Source: an uncultured Bacteroidota bacterium (GTDB lineage: Bacteria > Bacteroidota > Bacteroidia > Flavobacteriales > UA16). Taken from it: a stretch of DNA of 9,341 nucleotides. The first letter of the stretch is position 1. Every line of letters starts with the position of its first letter. The notes beneath the pieces were generated by a model, which had not been told where the DNA came from, ran no database searches, and saw only the letters and a program-made list of their open reading frames with translations. The translations under genes and the position numbers were made by a program. The DNA lies in contig CACHDD010000038.1 in assembly GCA_902578505.1 (NCBI GenBank), forward strand, positions 1-9,341, given 5' to 3'. Of the stretch, positions 1 to 7,315 are shown in pieces.

Positions 1-230
1 TAAAAACGGCTAAGTCCTTCAGGAGCAACTATGCATAAGTCGTCTTTGAGCAATGGCTTGAGGCCATCGAGCATATATGCGGGATGCTGTCCATAGCCGT
101 GCAGTGCAATGAGAATTTTTGAAGATTCAGAAGGAGGGTAGCCGATATGAAACCAGCGAGCAGTTTGTTCAACCAGCATTGTGTGGCGGTTGATGTCAGT
201 GGGAAGAGGGTATTTGAGTTTGGGATTCAC
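1..230 (-). CDS. Alpha/beta hydrolase, phospholipase/carboxylesterase type (N-terminal part; runs off left edge)
   Basis: The first 76 codons of a minus-strand gene are visible. The segment ILIALHGYGQHPAYML (about residues 39-54) is a hydrophobic beta strand followed by HGYGQ, the usual oxyanion-side loop of alpha/beta hydrolases. A second strand then leads into IVAPEGLSRF, where serine hydrolases of the phospholipase/carboxylesterase group commonly have a V-P-x-G-like strand end. The nucleophile (GxSxG) and the Asp and His of the triad would lie beyond the window, so activity and substrate cannot be judged; an esterase acting on carboxylic esters is the family expectation. I chose GTG at 228-230 because a stop lies four codons upstream in frame (240-242) and the GTG is one base from the lipoprotein stop, which suggests translational coupling. 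An internal ATG at 177-179 is the alternative and would remove 17 residues before the core fold. The family call is fairly sure; the exact start is not. Confidence 0.8.
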   Translation of the reverse strand, partial: MNPKLKYPLPTDINRHTMLVEQTARWFHIGYPPSESSKILIALHGYGQHPAYMLDGLKPLLKDDLCIVAPEGLSRF

Positions 231-231
231 C

Positions 232-885
232 TTAGTACACTACGTTTATTGTAGTCGTTTCAAAAGATTCACAAAATACAGAATCAATAGTGTTGATCTC
301 GTTTTCGGGATCGGTTTGGTCTATTGAGAGGTAATGCATCCAAACATCTCCAGGCATCATACAAGCCCAAGTTGAATCAATATTCGCTCCATTAAACACC
401 CTCCAATCAGCATCACATGTGCTGTACTCTTCGAAAGTCGTAAGAAGTCGAACCCTCAATTTATCAAATTCATATGCAGGAGGTGCATTCATTACTCTGA
501 TTTCGAGATCAGCCCTGGGAGTAGTTATAACATCGTAATCGAATGTAACATCTGGCGTCAAATTATCAGGGTTAATTTCGTTGACAATAGGAAACCAGCC
601 ATCGTGTTCAACATTTATCCTGAAATAGATGGCTGACTTTCTTGGGAATTCTAGACTATAAAAACCGTTCCCATCTGTTGTAGTTGTTGCTGCAGTTTCG
701 TAAAATCCATTGAACGACCCAGCCTCGATAATTTGCTGCTCGAATTCTATGTCAAATCCCACGCATGGTGAACCGTCTACATTGCTTGTTACAAATCCTT
801 GGACTATGTATTTACTTGAGTCTTGATCTCTGCAACTGCAGAAAAGGATACAAATGAGTGCTAGTATTTGAATGCGAGCTAGCAT
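232..885 (-). CDS. Predicted lipoprotein with a transthyretin/carboxypeptidase-regulatory-like beta-sandwich domain, function unknown
   Basis: This 217-residue protein is not one I recognise by name. It begins with a short charged stretch (R4), a hydrophobic core (residues 5-16) and Cys18 in the context L-F-C-S-C. That is a relaxed lipobox, so lipidation at Cys18 and an envelope location are likely but not certain; the acidic residues just after it (D20, D22) could matter for surface sorting in Bacteroidota. Residues 26-98 read YIVQGFVTSN, then a segment with DGSPCVGFDIEF, then TTDGNGFYSLEF. This is the pattern of a carboxypeptidase-regulatory or transthyretin-like domain, in which a variable element is followed by a DGxGxY turn. 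The rest is rich in beta-type sequence and has Cys157, Cys175 and Cys205, which with Cys41 make four cysteines that could form disulfides outside the cytoplasm. The ATG (883-885) shares one base with the helicase stop. Its role is unknown: such domains often act as structural or binding modules, and I see no catalytic motif. Confidence 0.85.
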   Translation of the reverse strand: MLARIQILALICILFCSCRDQDSSKYIVQGFVTSNVDGSPCVGFDIEFEQQIIEAGSFNGFYETAATTTTDGNGFYSLEFPRKSAIYFRINVEHDGWFPIVNEINPDNLTPDVTFDYDVITTPRADLEIRVMNAPPAYEFDKLRVRLLTTFEEYSTCDADWRVFNGANIDSTWACMMPGDVWMHYLSIDQTDPENEINTIDSVFCESFETTTINVVY

Positions 886-3221
886 TAAACGATTTCTAGT
901 TTTGCAAATTTCAGTAGGAGCTGTTTTGTGCCTACTGCTGTAAATTTAATTGTTGCTTTGATGTTTGGCTCTGATCCCTCAACCGCCATTACTTTTCCTA
1001 ACCCAAACTTCGCATGCTTCACCTCAGCCCCTTCTTTCAAACCCTGAAGTTCTGTGGGACTTACATTGCTGGTTTGAGTGCTGAGGTTGACCTTCTTAAG
1101 CTTTCGACCCAAAATTGACGGCTGGTATGCAGGTTTGGATGCCGTTGTTTTCTTGGCTGGTTTTTGAGCTGGTTTTCTCGATGTCGCTCCCCAACCTCCT
1201 GGAGTAAATCCTCCTCCAGTTCCATATGCGGCTTTAACTGCACCACCAACAGTTGGAGTGCTTATGTACTGTTCATCAATCTCATCGATGAAGCGGCTGG
1301 GTTCTCCCATGTGCATTTGGCCCCATTTGAAACGCATTTGGGCATAGCTAAGGGTGCATGTAATACAAGCCCTTGTCAACGCTACGTAAAATAGCCTGCG
1401 CTCCTCTTCCATATCAGCCCTTGAATCCATAGACCTTTGAGATGGGAATAGGTTTTCCTCCATTCCCACAACGTATACATGTTTGAATTCAAGACCTTTC
1501 GCGGCGTGAATTGTCATAAGACTCACCTTGTTATTATCGTCTTCCTCTTGGTCTGCGTCGGTGAGTAACTCAATGTTTTCGCTCAAGTAATCTCTTAGAG
1601 TTACTAACCCTTCGCTCTCTTCATTCTCATCACTAAAGGCGTGAATTCCATTAAGGAGTTCTTGAACGTTTTCATATCGCTCAGTACCCTCATTGTAATT
1701 TCCCTCTTTTTGTTTGTCTGTGTACAATTGGTGGACTATGCCAGAGCGCTTTGCAATATGCAAGGCCAAACTGTGAGCAGACTTTGTCTCCAGCTCTGAC
1801 GCAAAACTCTGGATCATGATTGCAAAATCGCTTACCTTCTTCCATGCAGCGTTTTTAATCGTTGCAGGTTGCTCACCAACAGTAATAAGGTCAAAAACCC
1901 CAATGTTTTGTTCTCCTGCCGCTAGAAAAAGTCTGTCTAATGTTGTAGCGCCAATCCCTCTTGCTGGATAATTGATAATCCTTCTTAGACTCTCATCATC
2001 GCGAGGATTAACTGTAAGCCTGAAGTATGCAATAAGGTCCTTTATCTCTTTGCGCTGATAAAAGCTAGTGCCTCCATACATGCGGTAAGGGATGTTGAGC
2101 TTTCTGAGACTTTCTTCGAATGAACGCGATTGGGCGTTTGTACGATACAGCACCGCAAAATCTAGAAACTCACACCCAGTAGATGTCCTAGTCTCAAAGA
2201 TTTTATTTGCCACAAACATTCCTTCATTATTATCGCGGGCAGCGCAGTGTAGTTGGATTTGGTCTCCTTCAGGATTATCAGTCCAAACTTCCTTCTTGAT
2301 TTGGTCTTTGTTAATAGCAATCACAGAGTTTGCAGCATTCACAATGGCTTTGGTTGACCTGTAATTTTGCTCCAGTTTGTAAGTAACACTATCTGGGTAA
2401 TCCTTTCGGAAGTTCAAAATATTTTGGATGCTCGCGCCACGGAAACCATAAATAGACTGTGCATCATCACCCACTACGCATACATTTTCATGCGCCGCGG
2501 CCAATTGCTTTATTATAAGGTATTGGGCGTAGTTAGTATCCTGATACTCGTCTACTAAAATGTACTGGAACCTATGCTGATACTTAATAAGTAAGTCTGG
2601 ATTATCTCTTAGAAGTACATTCATCTTAAAAAGCAAGTCGTCGAAATCCATTGCCCCTGCTCGGAAACAACGATTTTCATACGCCTTAAAAATGGCTCCA
2701 ATCTGCATTTTGCCACTTTGCCTGTCCTCAGCTTGAATTTCTGGATGATTTAAATAGGTCTCTGCGTCGATCAAATTATTCTTTGCTCCAGAAATGCGAC
2801 TTGCCACAGTAGACACCTTATACTCCTTGTCATCGAGCTTCATCCCTTTTATGATGTCCTTGAGAAGGGATTTGGTATCCTGAGTGTCGTAAATAGTGAA
2901 ATTATTTGGATAATTCAGGCGATCTGCTTCAATCCTAAGAATCCTTGCGAAAATGCTGTGAAACGTGCCCATCATGAGGTTTCGGGCTTCTGTTTCTCCA
3001 ACAAGACGGCCAATTCTCCCCTTCATTTCCCTCGCTGCCTTATTCGTAAATGTTAAGGCCAAAATCTGAAAAGGATCGACTCCTTTACTCATCAAATGAG
3101 CTATTCTATAGGTGAGAACTCTAGTCTTTCCACTACCCGCTCCAGCAATGACCATCATAGGTCCATTTACATGCTCCGCTGCCTCCCTCTGAGGGCCGTT
3201 TAAATCCTTTAAAAAATCCAC
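885..3221 (-). CDS. uvrD: UvrD/PcrA-type ATP-dependent 3'-5' DNA helicase
   Basis: A full-length 778-residue superfamily 1A helicase, expected to unwind DNA 3' to 5' in nucleotide excision and mismatch repair and to clear proteins or stalled forks. All motifs are present in order: Q motif LNGPQREA (7-14), Walker A AGAGSGKT (26-33), motif Ia FTNKAA (58-63), Walker B DEYQDTN (224-230), motif III GDDAQSIYGFRGA (251-263), motif IV QNYRST (285-290), motif V TIHAAKGLEF (570-579) and motif VI EEERRLFYVALTRA (605-618). A low-complexity Gly/Ala/Lys/Pro linker (about 660-710) leads to a C-terminal Tudor-like domain (about 728-778, VKHAKFGLGKVMAVEG), which binds RNA polymerase in PcrA and UvrD. The start is GTG (3219-3221). 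An in-frame stop lies at 3231-3233, and the next Met, residue 22 counted after Met21, would cut into Walker A, so GTG is the only sensible start. The gene is divergent from the ribosomal operon and leads a minus-strand group. Bacteroidota may carry paralogues, so uvrD versus pcrA naming is arbitrary. Confidence 0.96.
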   Translation of the reverse strand: MDFLKDLNGPQREAAEHVNGPMMVIAGAGSGKTRVLTYRIAHLMSKGVDPFQILALTFTNKAAREMKGRIGRLVGETEARNLMMGTFHSIFARILRIEADRLNYPNNFTIYDTQDTKSLLKDIIKGMKLDDKEYKVSTVASRISGAKNNLIDAETYLNHPEIQAEDRQSGKMQIGAIFKAYENRCFRAGAMDFDDLLFKMNVLLRDNPDLLIKYQHRFQYILVDEYQDTNYAQYLIIKQLAAAHENVCVVGDDAQSIYGFRGASIQNILNFRKDYPDSVTYKLEQNYRSTKAIVNAANSVIAINKDQIKKEVWTDNPEGDQIQLHCAARDNNEGMFVANKIFETRTSTGCEFLDFAVLYRTNAQSRSFEESLRKLNIPYRMYGGTSFYQRKEIKDLIAYFRLTVNPRDDESLRRIINYPARGIGATTLDRLFLAAGEQNIGVFDLITVGEQPATIKNAAWKKVSDFAIMIQSFASELETKSAHSLALHIAKRSGIVHQLYTDKQKEGNYNEGTERYENVQELLNGIHAFSDENEESEGLVTLRDYLSENIELLTDADQEEDDNNKVSLMTIHAAKGLEFKHVYVVGMEENLFPSQRSMDSRADMEEERRLFYVALTRACITCTLSYAQMRFKWGQMHMGEPSRFIDEIDEQYISTPTVGGAVKAAYGTGGGFTPGGWGATSRKPAQKPAKKTTASKPAYQPSILGRKLKKVNLSTQTSNVSPTELQGLKEGAEVKHAKFGLGKVMAVEGSEPNIKATIKFTAVGTKQLLLKFAKLEIV

Positions 3222-3303
3222 GTGACGAATTTACGTTGTCCGTTTTCTCCGAGGAAGTAAAATGTCGCTTTATCGAGTTAGCAGAAAAAACCTCCTAAGT
3301 ATG

Positions 3304-3333
3304 TTGGAAATAAAAGAAAAGAATGTACTTTTG
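3304..3333 (+). promoter_or_regulatory. Bacteroidota-type promoter of the ribosomal protein operon
   Basis: TACTTTTG at 3326-3333 matches the Bacteroidota -7 consensus TAnnTTTG at every fixed position. TTG at 3304-3306 is a fitting -33 element, separated by 19 bases, within the 19-21 usually seen. The stretch between them is rich in A (GGAAATAAAAGAAAAG), which fits a strong promoter. Transcription would begin about four to eight bases after the last G, near 3337-3341, leaving a leader of about 55-60 bases before the rpsL ATG. No other full match to this consensus pair was seen on the plus strand of the divergent region. The spacing and consensus are read directly; the start point is inferred. 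Confidence 0.8.
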
Positions 3334-3335
3334 CA

Positions 3336-3395
3336 CACCCAAATTAAAATTGGTGAAGACTTTTTTATGCCCATTTGATAACGCTAACCGAGAGG
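3336..3395 (+). other. 5' leader of the rpsL operon with a small possible 5' hairpin
   Basis: This is the predicted untranslated leader between the promoter and the rpsL start. Its first 20 bases can fold: CACC-AA (3336-3339 and 3341-3342, with C3340 bulged) pairs with TTGGTG (3350-3355) around a seven-base A/T loop, giving six pairs. The core is also an imperfect 15-base inverted repeat (3339-3353). A run of six T follows at 3361-3366. The run does not directly abut the stem and the stem is weak, so I do not read this as an intrinsic terminator. A 5'-end hairpin that protects the mRNA is one possibility. No known ribosomal leader motif was recognised. Confidence 0.4.
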
Positions 3396-3773
3396 ATGCC
3401 TACAATACAGCAGTTAATACGCAAGGGTCGCTACACTAAGCCTGTAGCGAGCAAGTCCGCAGCTTTGGACTCATGCCCACAACGCCGTGGTGTATGTGTA
3501 CGTGTGTACACTACCACTCCTAAGAAGCCTAATTCAGCTATGAGAAAAGTAGCCCGTGTTCGTCTAACAAACGGAAACGAGGTTAACGCTTATATCGGAG
3601 GAGAAGGACACAACCTACAAGAGCACAGTATCGTGCTAGTACGTGGAGGTCGTGTTAAAGATCTTCCTGGTGTACGTTACCATATTGTTCGTGGTGCTTT
3701 GGACACAGCTGGTGTAGAGGGCAGATCTCAGCGTCGTTCTAAATATGGAACTAAAAAAGCTAAGAAGAAGTAA
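3396..3773 (+). CDS. rpsL: 30S ribosomal protein S12 (uS12)
   Basis: S12 sits at the decoding centre of the 30S subunit and influences tRNA selection accuracy. The 125-residue product matches the family throughout: it begins [12 protein letters not shown] and contains [11 protein letters not shown] (24-34), [13 protein letters not shown] (39-51), [10 protein letters not shown] (69-78) and [12 protein letters not shown] (85-96). Lys43 and Lys88, where substitutions give streptomycin resistance in other bacteria, are both the sensitive-type lysine. Asp89 is the residue beta-methylthiolated by RimO in E. coli. The frame can be extended to a TTG at 3375, adding seven residues, but S12 proteins begin with MPTI, so ATG at 3396-3398 is the start. 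The bases GAGAGG lie immediately before the ATG, too close for a normal Shine-Dalgarno. It is the first gene after the promoter, with rpsG 12 bases downstream. Confidence 0.98.
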   Translation: MPTIQQLIRKGRYTKPVASKSAALDSCPQRRGVCVRVYTTTPKKPNSAMRKVARVRLTNGNEVNAYIGGEGHNLQEHSIVLVRGGRVKDLPGVRYHIVRGALDTAGVEGRSQRRSKYGTKKAKKK

Positions 3774-3785
3774 TAAAGAGTAACT

Positions 3786-4253
3786 ATGAGAAGGAAAGTA
3801 GCAAAAAAGCATCCAATCCTACCAGATTCAAAGTTTGGTGACGTTCAGGTTTCTGTTTTCGTAAACAACTTGATGAAGGACGGAAAGAAAAGCACTGCAT
3901 TTAAGATCTTCTACAATGCCATTGATCAGGTTTCTGAGAAAACTGGTGAAGATGGTCTTGAACTATTTAAGAAGGCGTTAGAAAACGTTACTCCAGGAGT
4001 TGAGGTTCGTAGCCGTCGTGTAGGTGGTGCGACATTCCAAATTCCGACACCTATTCGCGAAAGCCGTAAGAATAGTCTTGCAATGAGCTGGCTTATTAGC
4101 TTCGCACGTAAACGCAATGAGAAGTCTATGGCAGACCGTCTCTCAGCTGAAATTATCGCTGCTTCTAAGGAGGAGGGTGCTGCTTTCAAGAAGAAAGAAG
4201 ATACTCACCGTATGGCTGAAGCAAACAAAGCATTCTCTCACTTCCGTTTCTAA
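3786..4253 (+). CDS. rpsG: 30S ribosomal protein S7 (uS7)
   Basis: S7 is a primary binder of the 3' major domain of 16S rRNA; it nucleates assembly of the 30S head and lies near the exit-site tRNA. The 155-residue protein has the family landmarks: [19 protein letters not shown] (1-19), [13 protein letters not shown] (26-38), the beta hairpin [19 protein letters not shown] (72-90) and the C-terminal [19 protein letters not shown]. In E. coli S7 is the autogenous repressor of the str operon, acting in the rpsL-rpsG gap. Here that gap is only 12 bases (TAATAAAGAGTAACT precedes the ATG, including the rpsL stop), leaving no room for the long E. coli-type S7 target, so any feedback must work differently. 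Six bases separate it from fusA. Confidence 0.98.
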   Translation: MRRKVAKKHPILPDSKFGDVQVSVFVNNLMKDGKKSTAFKIFYNAIDQVSEKTGEDGLELFKKALENVTPGVEVRSRRVGGATFQIPTPIRESRKNSLAMSWLISFARKRNEKSMADRLSAEIIAASKEEGAAFKKKEDTHRMAEANKAFSHFRF

Positions 4254-4259
4254 TACACT

Positions 4260-6359
4260 ATGGCAAAGCGCGATTTAAATCTTACGAGAAACATTGGTAT
4301 TATGGCCCACGTTGACGCCGGTAAAACGACGACAACTGAGCGTATCCTTTACTACACAGGTATCTCTCACAAAATTGGTGAGGTACACGATGGTGCTGCA
4401 ACAATGGACTGGATGGAGCAAGAGCAGGAGCGTGGGATTACAATCACATCTGCTGCAACTACTTGTTTCTGGAAATTCCAAGACATTGATCACCGTATTA
4501 ACATTATTGACACTCCTGGTCACGTTGACTTTACTGTAGAGGTAGAGCGTTCACTACGTGTACTTGATGGAGCTGTAGGTCTTTTCTGTGCTGTATCAGG
4601 TGTTGAGCCACAGTCAGAGACTAACTGGAACCTTGCCGATAAGTACAACGTACCGCGTATTGGTTTCGTAAACAAGATGGACCGTTCTGGTGCTGATTTC
4701 TTTAACGTGGTAAACATGATTAAGGAGATGCTTGGCGCTAACCCAGTTCCACTTCAGGTGCCAATCGGCGCTGAGGACGACTTCCGTGGTGTAGTTGACC
4801 TTGTTACAAACAAAGCATACGTTTGGAATGAGGAGGATATGGGTATGACATGGCAAGAAATTGACATCCCAGAAGACCTTAAGGGTACTGTTGAGGAGTG
4901 GCGCGAAAAGTTATTCGAGTCAGTTGCTGAGCAAGATGAGACTCTTATGGAAAAGTACTTCGAGGATCCAGATAGCTTAACTGAGGATGAAATTCACAGT
5001 GCTATCCGTAAGGCGACTATCGCTATGGAGATCACTCCACTTCTTTGTGGTTCAGCATTTAAGAACAAAGGTGTTCAGACAATGCTTGACGCTGTAATGC
5101 GTTACCTACCATCTCCATACGATGTGGGTTCTATTATAGGTACTGATCCTGATGATGAGACTTTAGAACTTGAACGTAAGCCAGATCCATCTGAGCCATT
5201 TTCAGGTCTTGCATTTAAAATTGCTACTGACCCATTCGTAGGGCGTCTTTGTTTCGTACGTGCTTATTCTGGAATGCTTCCAGCCGGTTCATACGTTCAG
5301 AACACTCGTTCTAAAAAGAAGGAGCGTATCTCACGTATCTTCCAGATGCACTCAAATAAACAAAACCCTATTGATTGTCTAGAAGCTGGTGATATTGGTG
5401 CAGTTGTAGGTTTTAAGGATATTCGTACAGGTGATACACTTTGTTCACAGGACGCTCAAATCGTTCTTGAGTCAATGTCATTCCCTGATCCTGTAATCGG
5501 AATAGCTATCGAGCCAAAATCTCAAGCAGATATAGATAAACTGTCAAACGGACTAGCTAAGCTTTCTGAAGAGGATCCAACATTTACTGTTAAGACTGAT
5601 GAGGAGAGTGGTCAAACAATTATCTCAGGTATGGGAGAGCTTCACCTTGAAGTACTTATCGACCGTCTTAAAAGAGAGTTTGGTGTAGAGTGTAACCAAG
5701 GTCAACCACGTGTTGCATACAAGGAGGCAATCTTTGGATCTTCTGAGCACCGTGAGGTATACAAGAAGCAGAGTGGTGGTCGTGGTAAGTTCGCTGATAT
5801 TATCGTTAATATCGGACCAGCTACTGATGCTGAGAAAGAAGGTCTTGAGTTTGTAAGCTCTGTTAAGGGTGGTAACGTTCCAAAGGAATTCATCCCAGCA
5901 GTAGAAAAAGGATTTAAAGTTGCAATGGAGAACGGTGTTCTTGCAGGCTTCCCAATGGACAGCATGCGTGTAGAACTTATGGATGGTTCATTCCACCCGG
6001 TTGACTCTGATGCACTATCATTCGAGCAGGCAGCTAAGTTTGCTTACCGTAACGCAGTTAAGAACTGTTCACCAAAGATTCTTGAGCCAATGATGGCGCT
6101 AGAAGTTGTTACTCCTGAAGAAAGCATGGGTGATTGTATCGGTGACCTTAACAAGCGTCGTGCACTTATTGAAGGAACTGACGAGCGTTCCGGTAAGACA
6201 GTAATTAACGCTAAGGTGCCTCTTTCTGAGATGTTTGGTTACGTAACTGACCTAAGAACACTTACTTCGGGTCGTGCGACATCAAGCATGTCATTCAGCC
6301 ACTACGCTGAAGCTCCAACAAATGTTCAAGAACGAGTGATCGAAGAAGCTCAAGGATAA
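4260..6359 (+). CDS. fusA: Elongation factor G
   Basis: EF-G is the GTPase that drives tRNA-mRNA translocation and, with the recycling factor, ribosome splitting. The 699-residue protein is full length. The GTPase motifs are G1 AHVDAGKT (16-23), G2 RGITIT (58-63), G3 DTPGHVDF (84-91), G4 NKMD (138-141) and G5 GSAFKNKG (264-271). His88 is the residue that promotes hydrolysis. Domain II spans about 313-400 ([17 protein letters not shown]). Domain III includes [18 protein letters not shown] (457-474). Domain IV includes QSGGRGKF (504-511) and the tip loop [15 protein letters not shown], whose His579 corresponds to the E. coli His583 that enters the decoding centre. Domain V spans about 608-690. 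Bacteroidota often carry an additional, divergent EF-G elsewhere; the intact G motifs and the str-operon position mark this as the canonical housekeeping copy. The next gene is rpsJ, 11 bases on, rather than tuf. Confidence 0.98.
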   Translation: MAKRDLNLTRNIGIMAHVDAGKTTTTERILYYTGISHKIGEVHDGAATMDWMEQEQERGITITSAATTCFWKFQDIDHRINIIDTPGHVDFTVEVERSLRVLDGAVGLFCAVSGVEPQSETNWNLADKYNVPRIGFVNKMDRSGADFFNVVNMIKEMLGANPVPLQVPIGAEDDFRGVVDLVTNKAYVWNEEDMGMTWQEIDIPEDLKGTVEEWREKLFESVAEQDETLMEKYFEDPDSLTEDEIHSAIRKATIAMEITPLLCGSAFKNKGVQTMLDAVMRYLPSPYDVGSIIGTDPDDETLELERKPDPSEPFSGLAFKIATDPFVGRLCFVRAYSGMLPAGSYVQNTRSKKKERISRIFQMHSNKQNPIDCLEAGDIGAVVGFKDIRTGDTLCSQDAQIVLESMSFPDPVIGIAIEPKSQADIDKLSNGLAKLSEEDPTFTVKTDEESGQTIISGMGELHLEVLIDRLKREFGVECNQGQPRVAYKEAIFGSSEHREVYKKQSGGRGKFADIIVNIGPATDAEKEGLEFVSSVKGGNVPKEFIPAVEKGFKVAMENGVLAGFPMDSMRVELMDGSFHPVDSDALSFEQAAKFAYRNAVKNCSPKILEPMMALEVVTPEESMGDCIGDLNKRRALIEGTDERSGKTVINAKVPLSEMFGYVTDLRTLTSGRATSSMSFSHYAEAPTNVQERVIEEAQG

Positions 6360-6370
6360 TAACTAGGAAA

Positions 6371-6676
6371 ATGACACAAAAGATTCGCATAAAACTCAAG
6401 TCGTACGACCACAATCTAGTGGATAAGTCGGCAGAGAAGATTGTCAAGACTGTAAAGACAACTGGTGCAGTTATAAGTGGCCCAATCCCACTTCCAACTC
6501 ACAAGCGCATTTTCACAGTTCTTCGTTCACCTCACGTTAACTCAAAGTCTCGTGAGCAGTTCGAACTAAGCAACTTTAAGCGTCTAATTGATATCTACAG
6601 CTCTTCTTCGAAGACTGTTGATGCTCTTATGCGTCTAGAGCTACCCAGTGGTGTAGAAGTAGAAATTAAAGTTTAA
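6371..6676 (+). CDS. rpsJ: 30S ribosomal protein S10 (uS10)
   Basis: S10 is a head protein of the 30S subunit; as NusE it also joins the antitermination complex and links RNA polymerase to the ribosome through NusG. The product is 101 residues. It shows [18 protein letters not shown] (4-21), the long hairpin loop [21 protein letters not shown] (37-57) and [16 protein letters not shown] (61-76), with the usual C-terminal strand [11 protein letters not shown]. The start ATG at 6371 is preceded by TAGGAAA, a weak purine-rich stretch and one of the few junctions here that resembles a Shine-Dalgarno. It begins the S10 part of the operon, but the 11-base gap after fusA leaves no space for a separate leader, so it is probably transcribed with fusA. 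Confidence 0.98.
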   Translation: MTQKIRIKLKSYDHNLVDKSAEKIVKTVKTTGAVISGPIPLPTHKRIFTVLRSPHVNSKSREQFELSNFKRLIDIYSSSSKTVDALMRLELPSGVEVEIKV

Positions 6677-6685
6677 TATATAATT

Positions 6686-7315
6686 ATGCCTGGATTAATA
6701 GGGAAAAAAGTAGGAATGACCAGCATCTACGGTGCCTCTGGGAAAAACATCCCATGCACGGTGTTAGAAGTAGGTCCTTGCGTAGTAACGCAAGTACGTA
6801 CCCTAGAGAAGGACGGCTATACAGCTGTTCAACTCGGCTTTGGGGAACGTTCTGAAAAGAACATTTCTAAAGCAATGCTCGGTCACTTCAAAAGAGCTGG
6901 AGTGTCGCCTAAGCGTCACCTAGTTGAATTTAAGAGCTTCAAAGATGAGCTCCAATCTGGAGATACTCTAAAAGTTGAAGATGTGTTTAATGAAGGAGAA
7001 TACGTTAGTGTAATCGGTACCTCAAAAGGTAAAGGTTTCCAAGGTGTTGTAAAGCGCCACGGTTTCGCGGGTGTTGGTCAAGCAACACACGGTCAACACA
7101 ACCGTCTTCGTGCTCCTGGATCAATCGGTGCTGCATCGTACCCTGCACGTGTATTCAAAGGAATGCGCATGGCAGGTCAGATGGGTAACTCAAGAGTTAC
7201 TATTGAAAACCTTGAAGTACTTAAGGTTCTTCCTGAAGAAGGAATCTTAGTAGTTAAGGGCGCTGTTCCAGGTCACAAAGGTTCTACTGTAGTAATCCGT
7301 AAACCTCAAGCATAA
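6686..7315 (+). CDS. rplC: 50S ribosomal protein L3 (uL3)
   Basis: L3 binds near the 3' end of 23S rRNA, helps start 50S assembly, and reaches toward the peptidyl transferase centre with a long loop. The 209-residue product opens with [16 protein letters not shown] (1-16) and has [14 protein letters not shown] [19 protein letters not shown] (109-127). The central extension [20 protein letters not shown] (134-153) is followed by [19 protein letters not shown] (154-172). At the position aligned with E. coli Gln150, methylated there by PrmB, this protein has Ala149, so that modification cannot occur. The ATG at 6686 follows an A/T-only stretch (AATATATAATT) with no Shine-Dalgarno. The stop overlaps the rplD start by one base, which couples the two genes. 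Confidence 0.98.
   Translation: MPGLIGKKVGMTSIYGASGKNIPCTVLEVGPCVVTQVRTLEKDGYTAVQLGFGERSEKNISKAMLGHFKRAGVSPKRHLVEFKSFKDELQSGDTLKVEDVFNEGEYVSVIGTSKGKGFQGVVKRHGFAGVGQATHGQHNRLRAPGSIGAASYPARVFKGMRMAGQMGNSRVTIENLEVLKVLPEEGILVVKGAVPGHKGSTVVIRKPQA

Noticed and set aside
1164..2558. Plus-strand open frames at 1164-1394, 2092-2364 and 2367-2558
   Set aside because: They lie antisense within a helicase with every motif intact, and their translations show no recognisable domain.
3222..3347. Promoter for the helicase on the minus strand
   Set aside because: TTAATTTG (minus strand, 3340-3347) and TAAATTCG (3226-3233) each differ from TAnnTTTG at a fixed position, and neither has a TTG at the right distance. 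The helicase must have a promoter, but I cannot place it.
3350..3366. Intrinsic terminator or attenuator: weak stem followed by six T
   Set aside because: The stem has six pairs with a bulge and is A/T-rich, and eight or so bases (AAGAC and neighbours) separate it from the T run. It also lies directly before essential genes.
3375..3395. Longer rpsL beginning at TTG (3375), adding seven residues
   Set aside because: S12 proteins begin MPTIQQL, which matches ATG at 3396. The added residues have no family counterpart and TTG is a weak start.
3926..5965. Minus-strand open frames inside rpsG and fusA (3926-4189, 4275-4523, 4520-4717, 4614-4856, 5702-5965) and a plus-strand frame at 4294-4539
   Set aside because: They are shadows of conserved genes, reflect the strong codon bias of the sense strand, and have no domain or initiation signal of their own.
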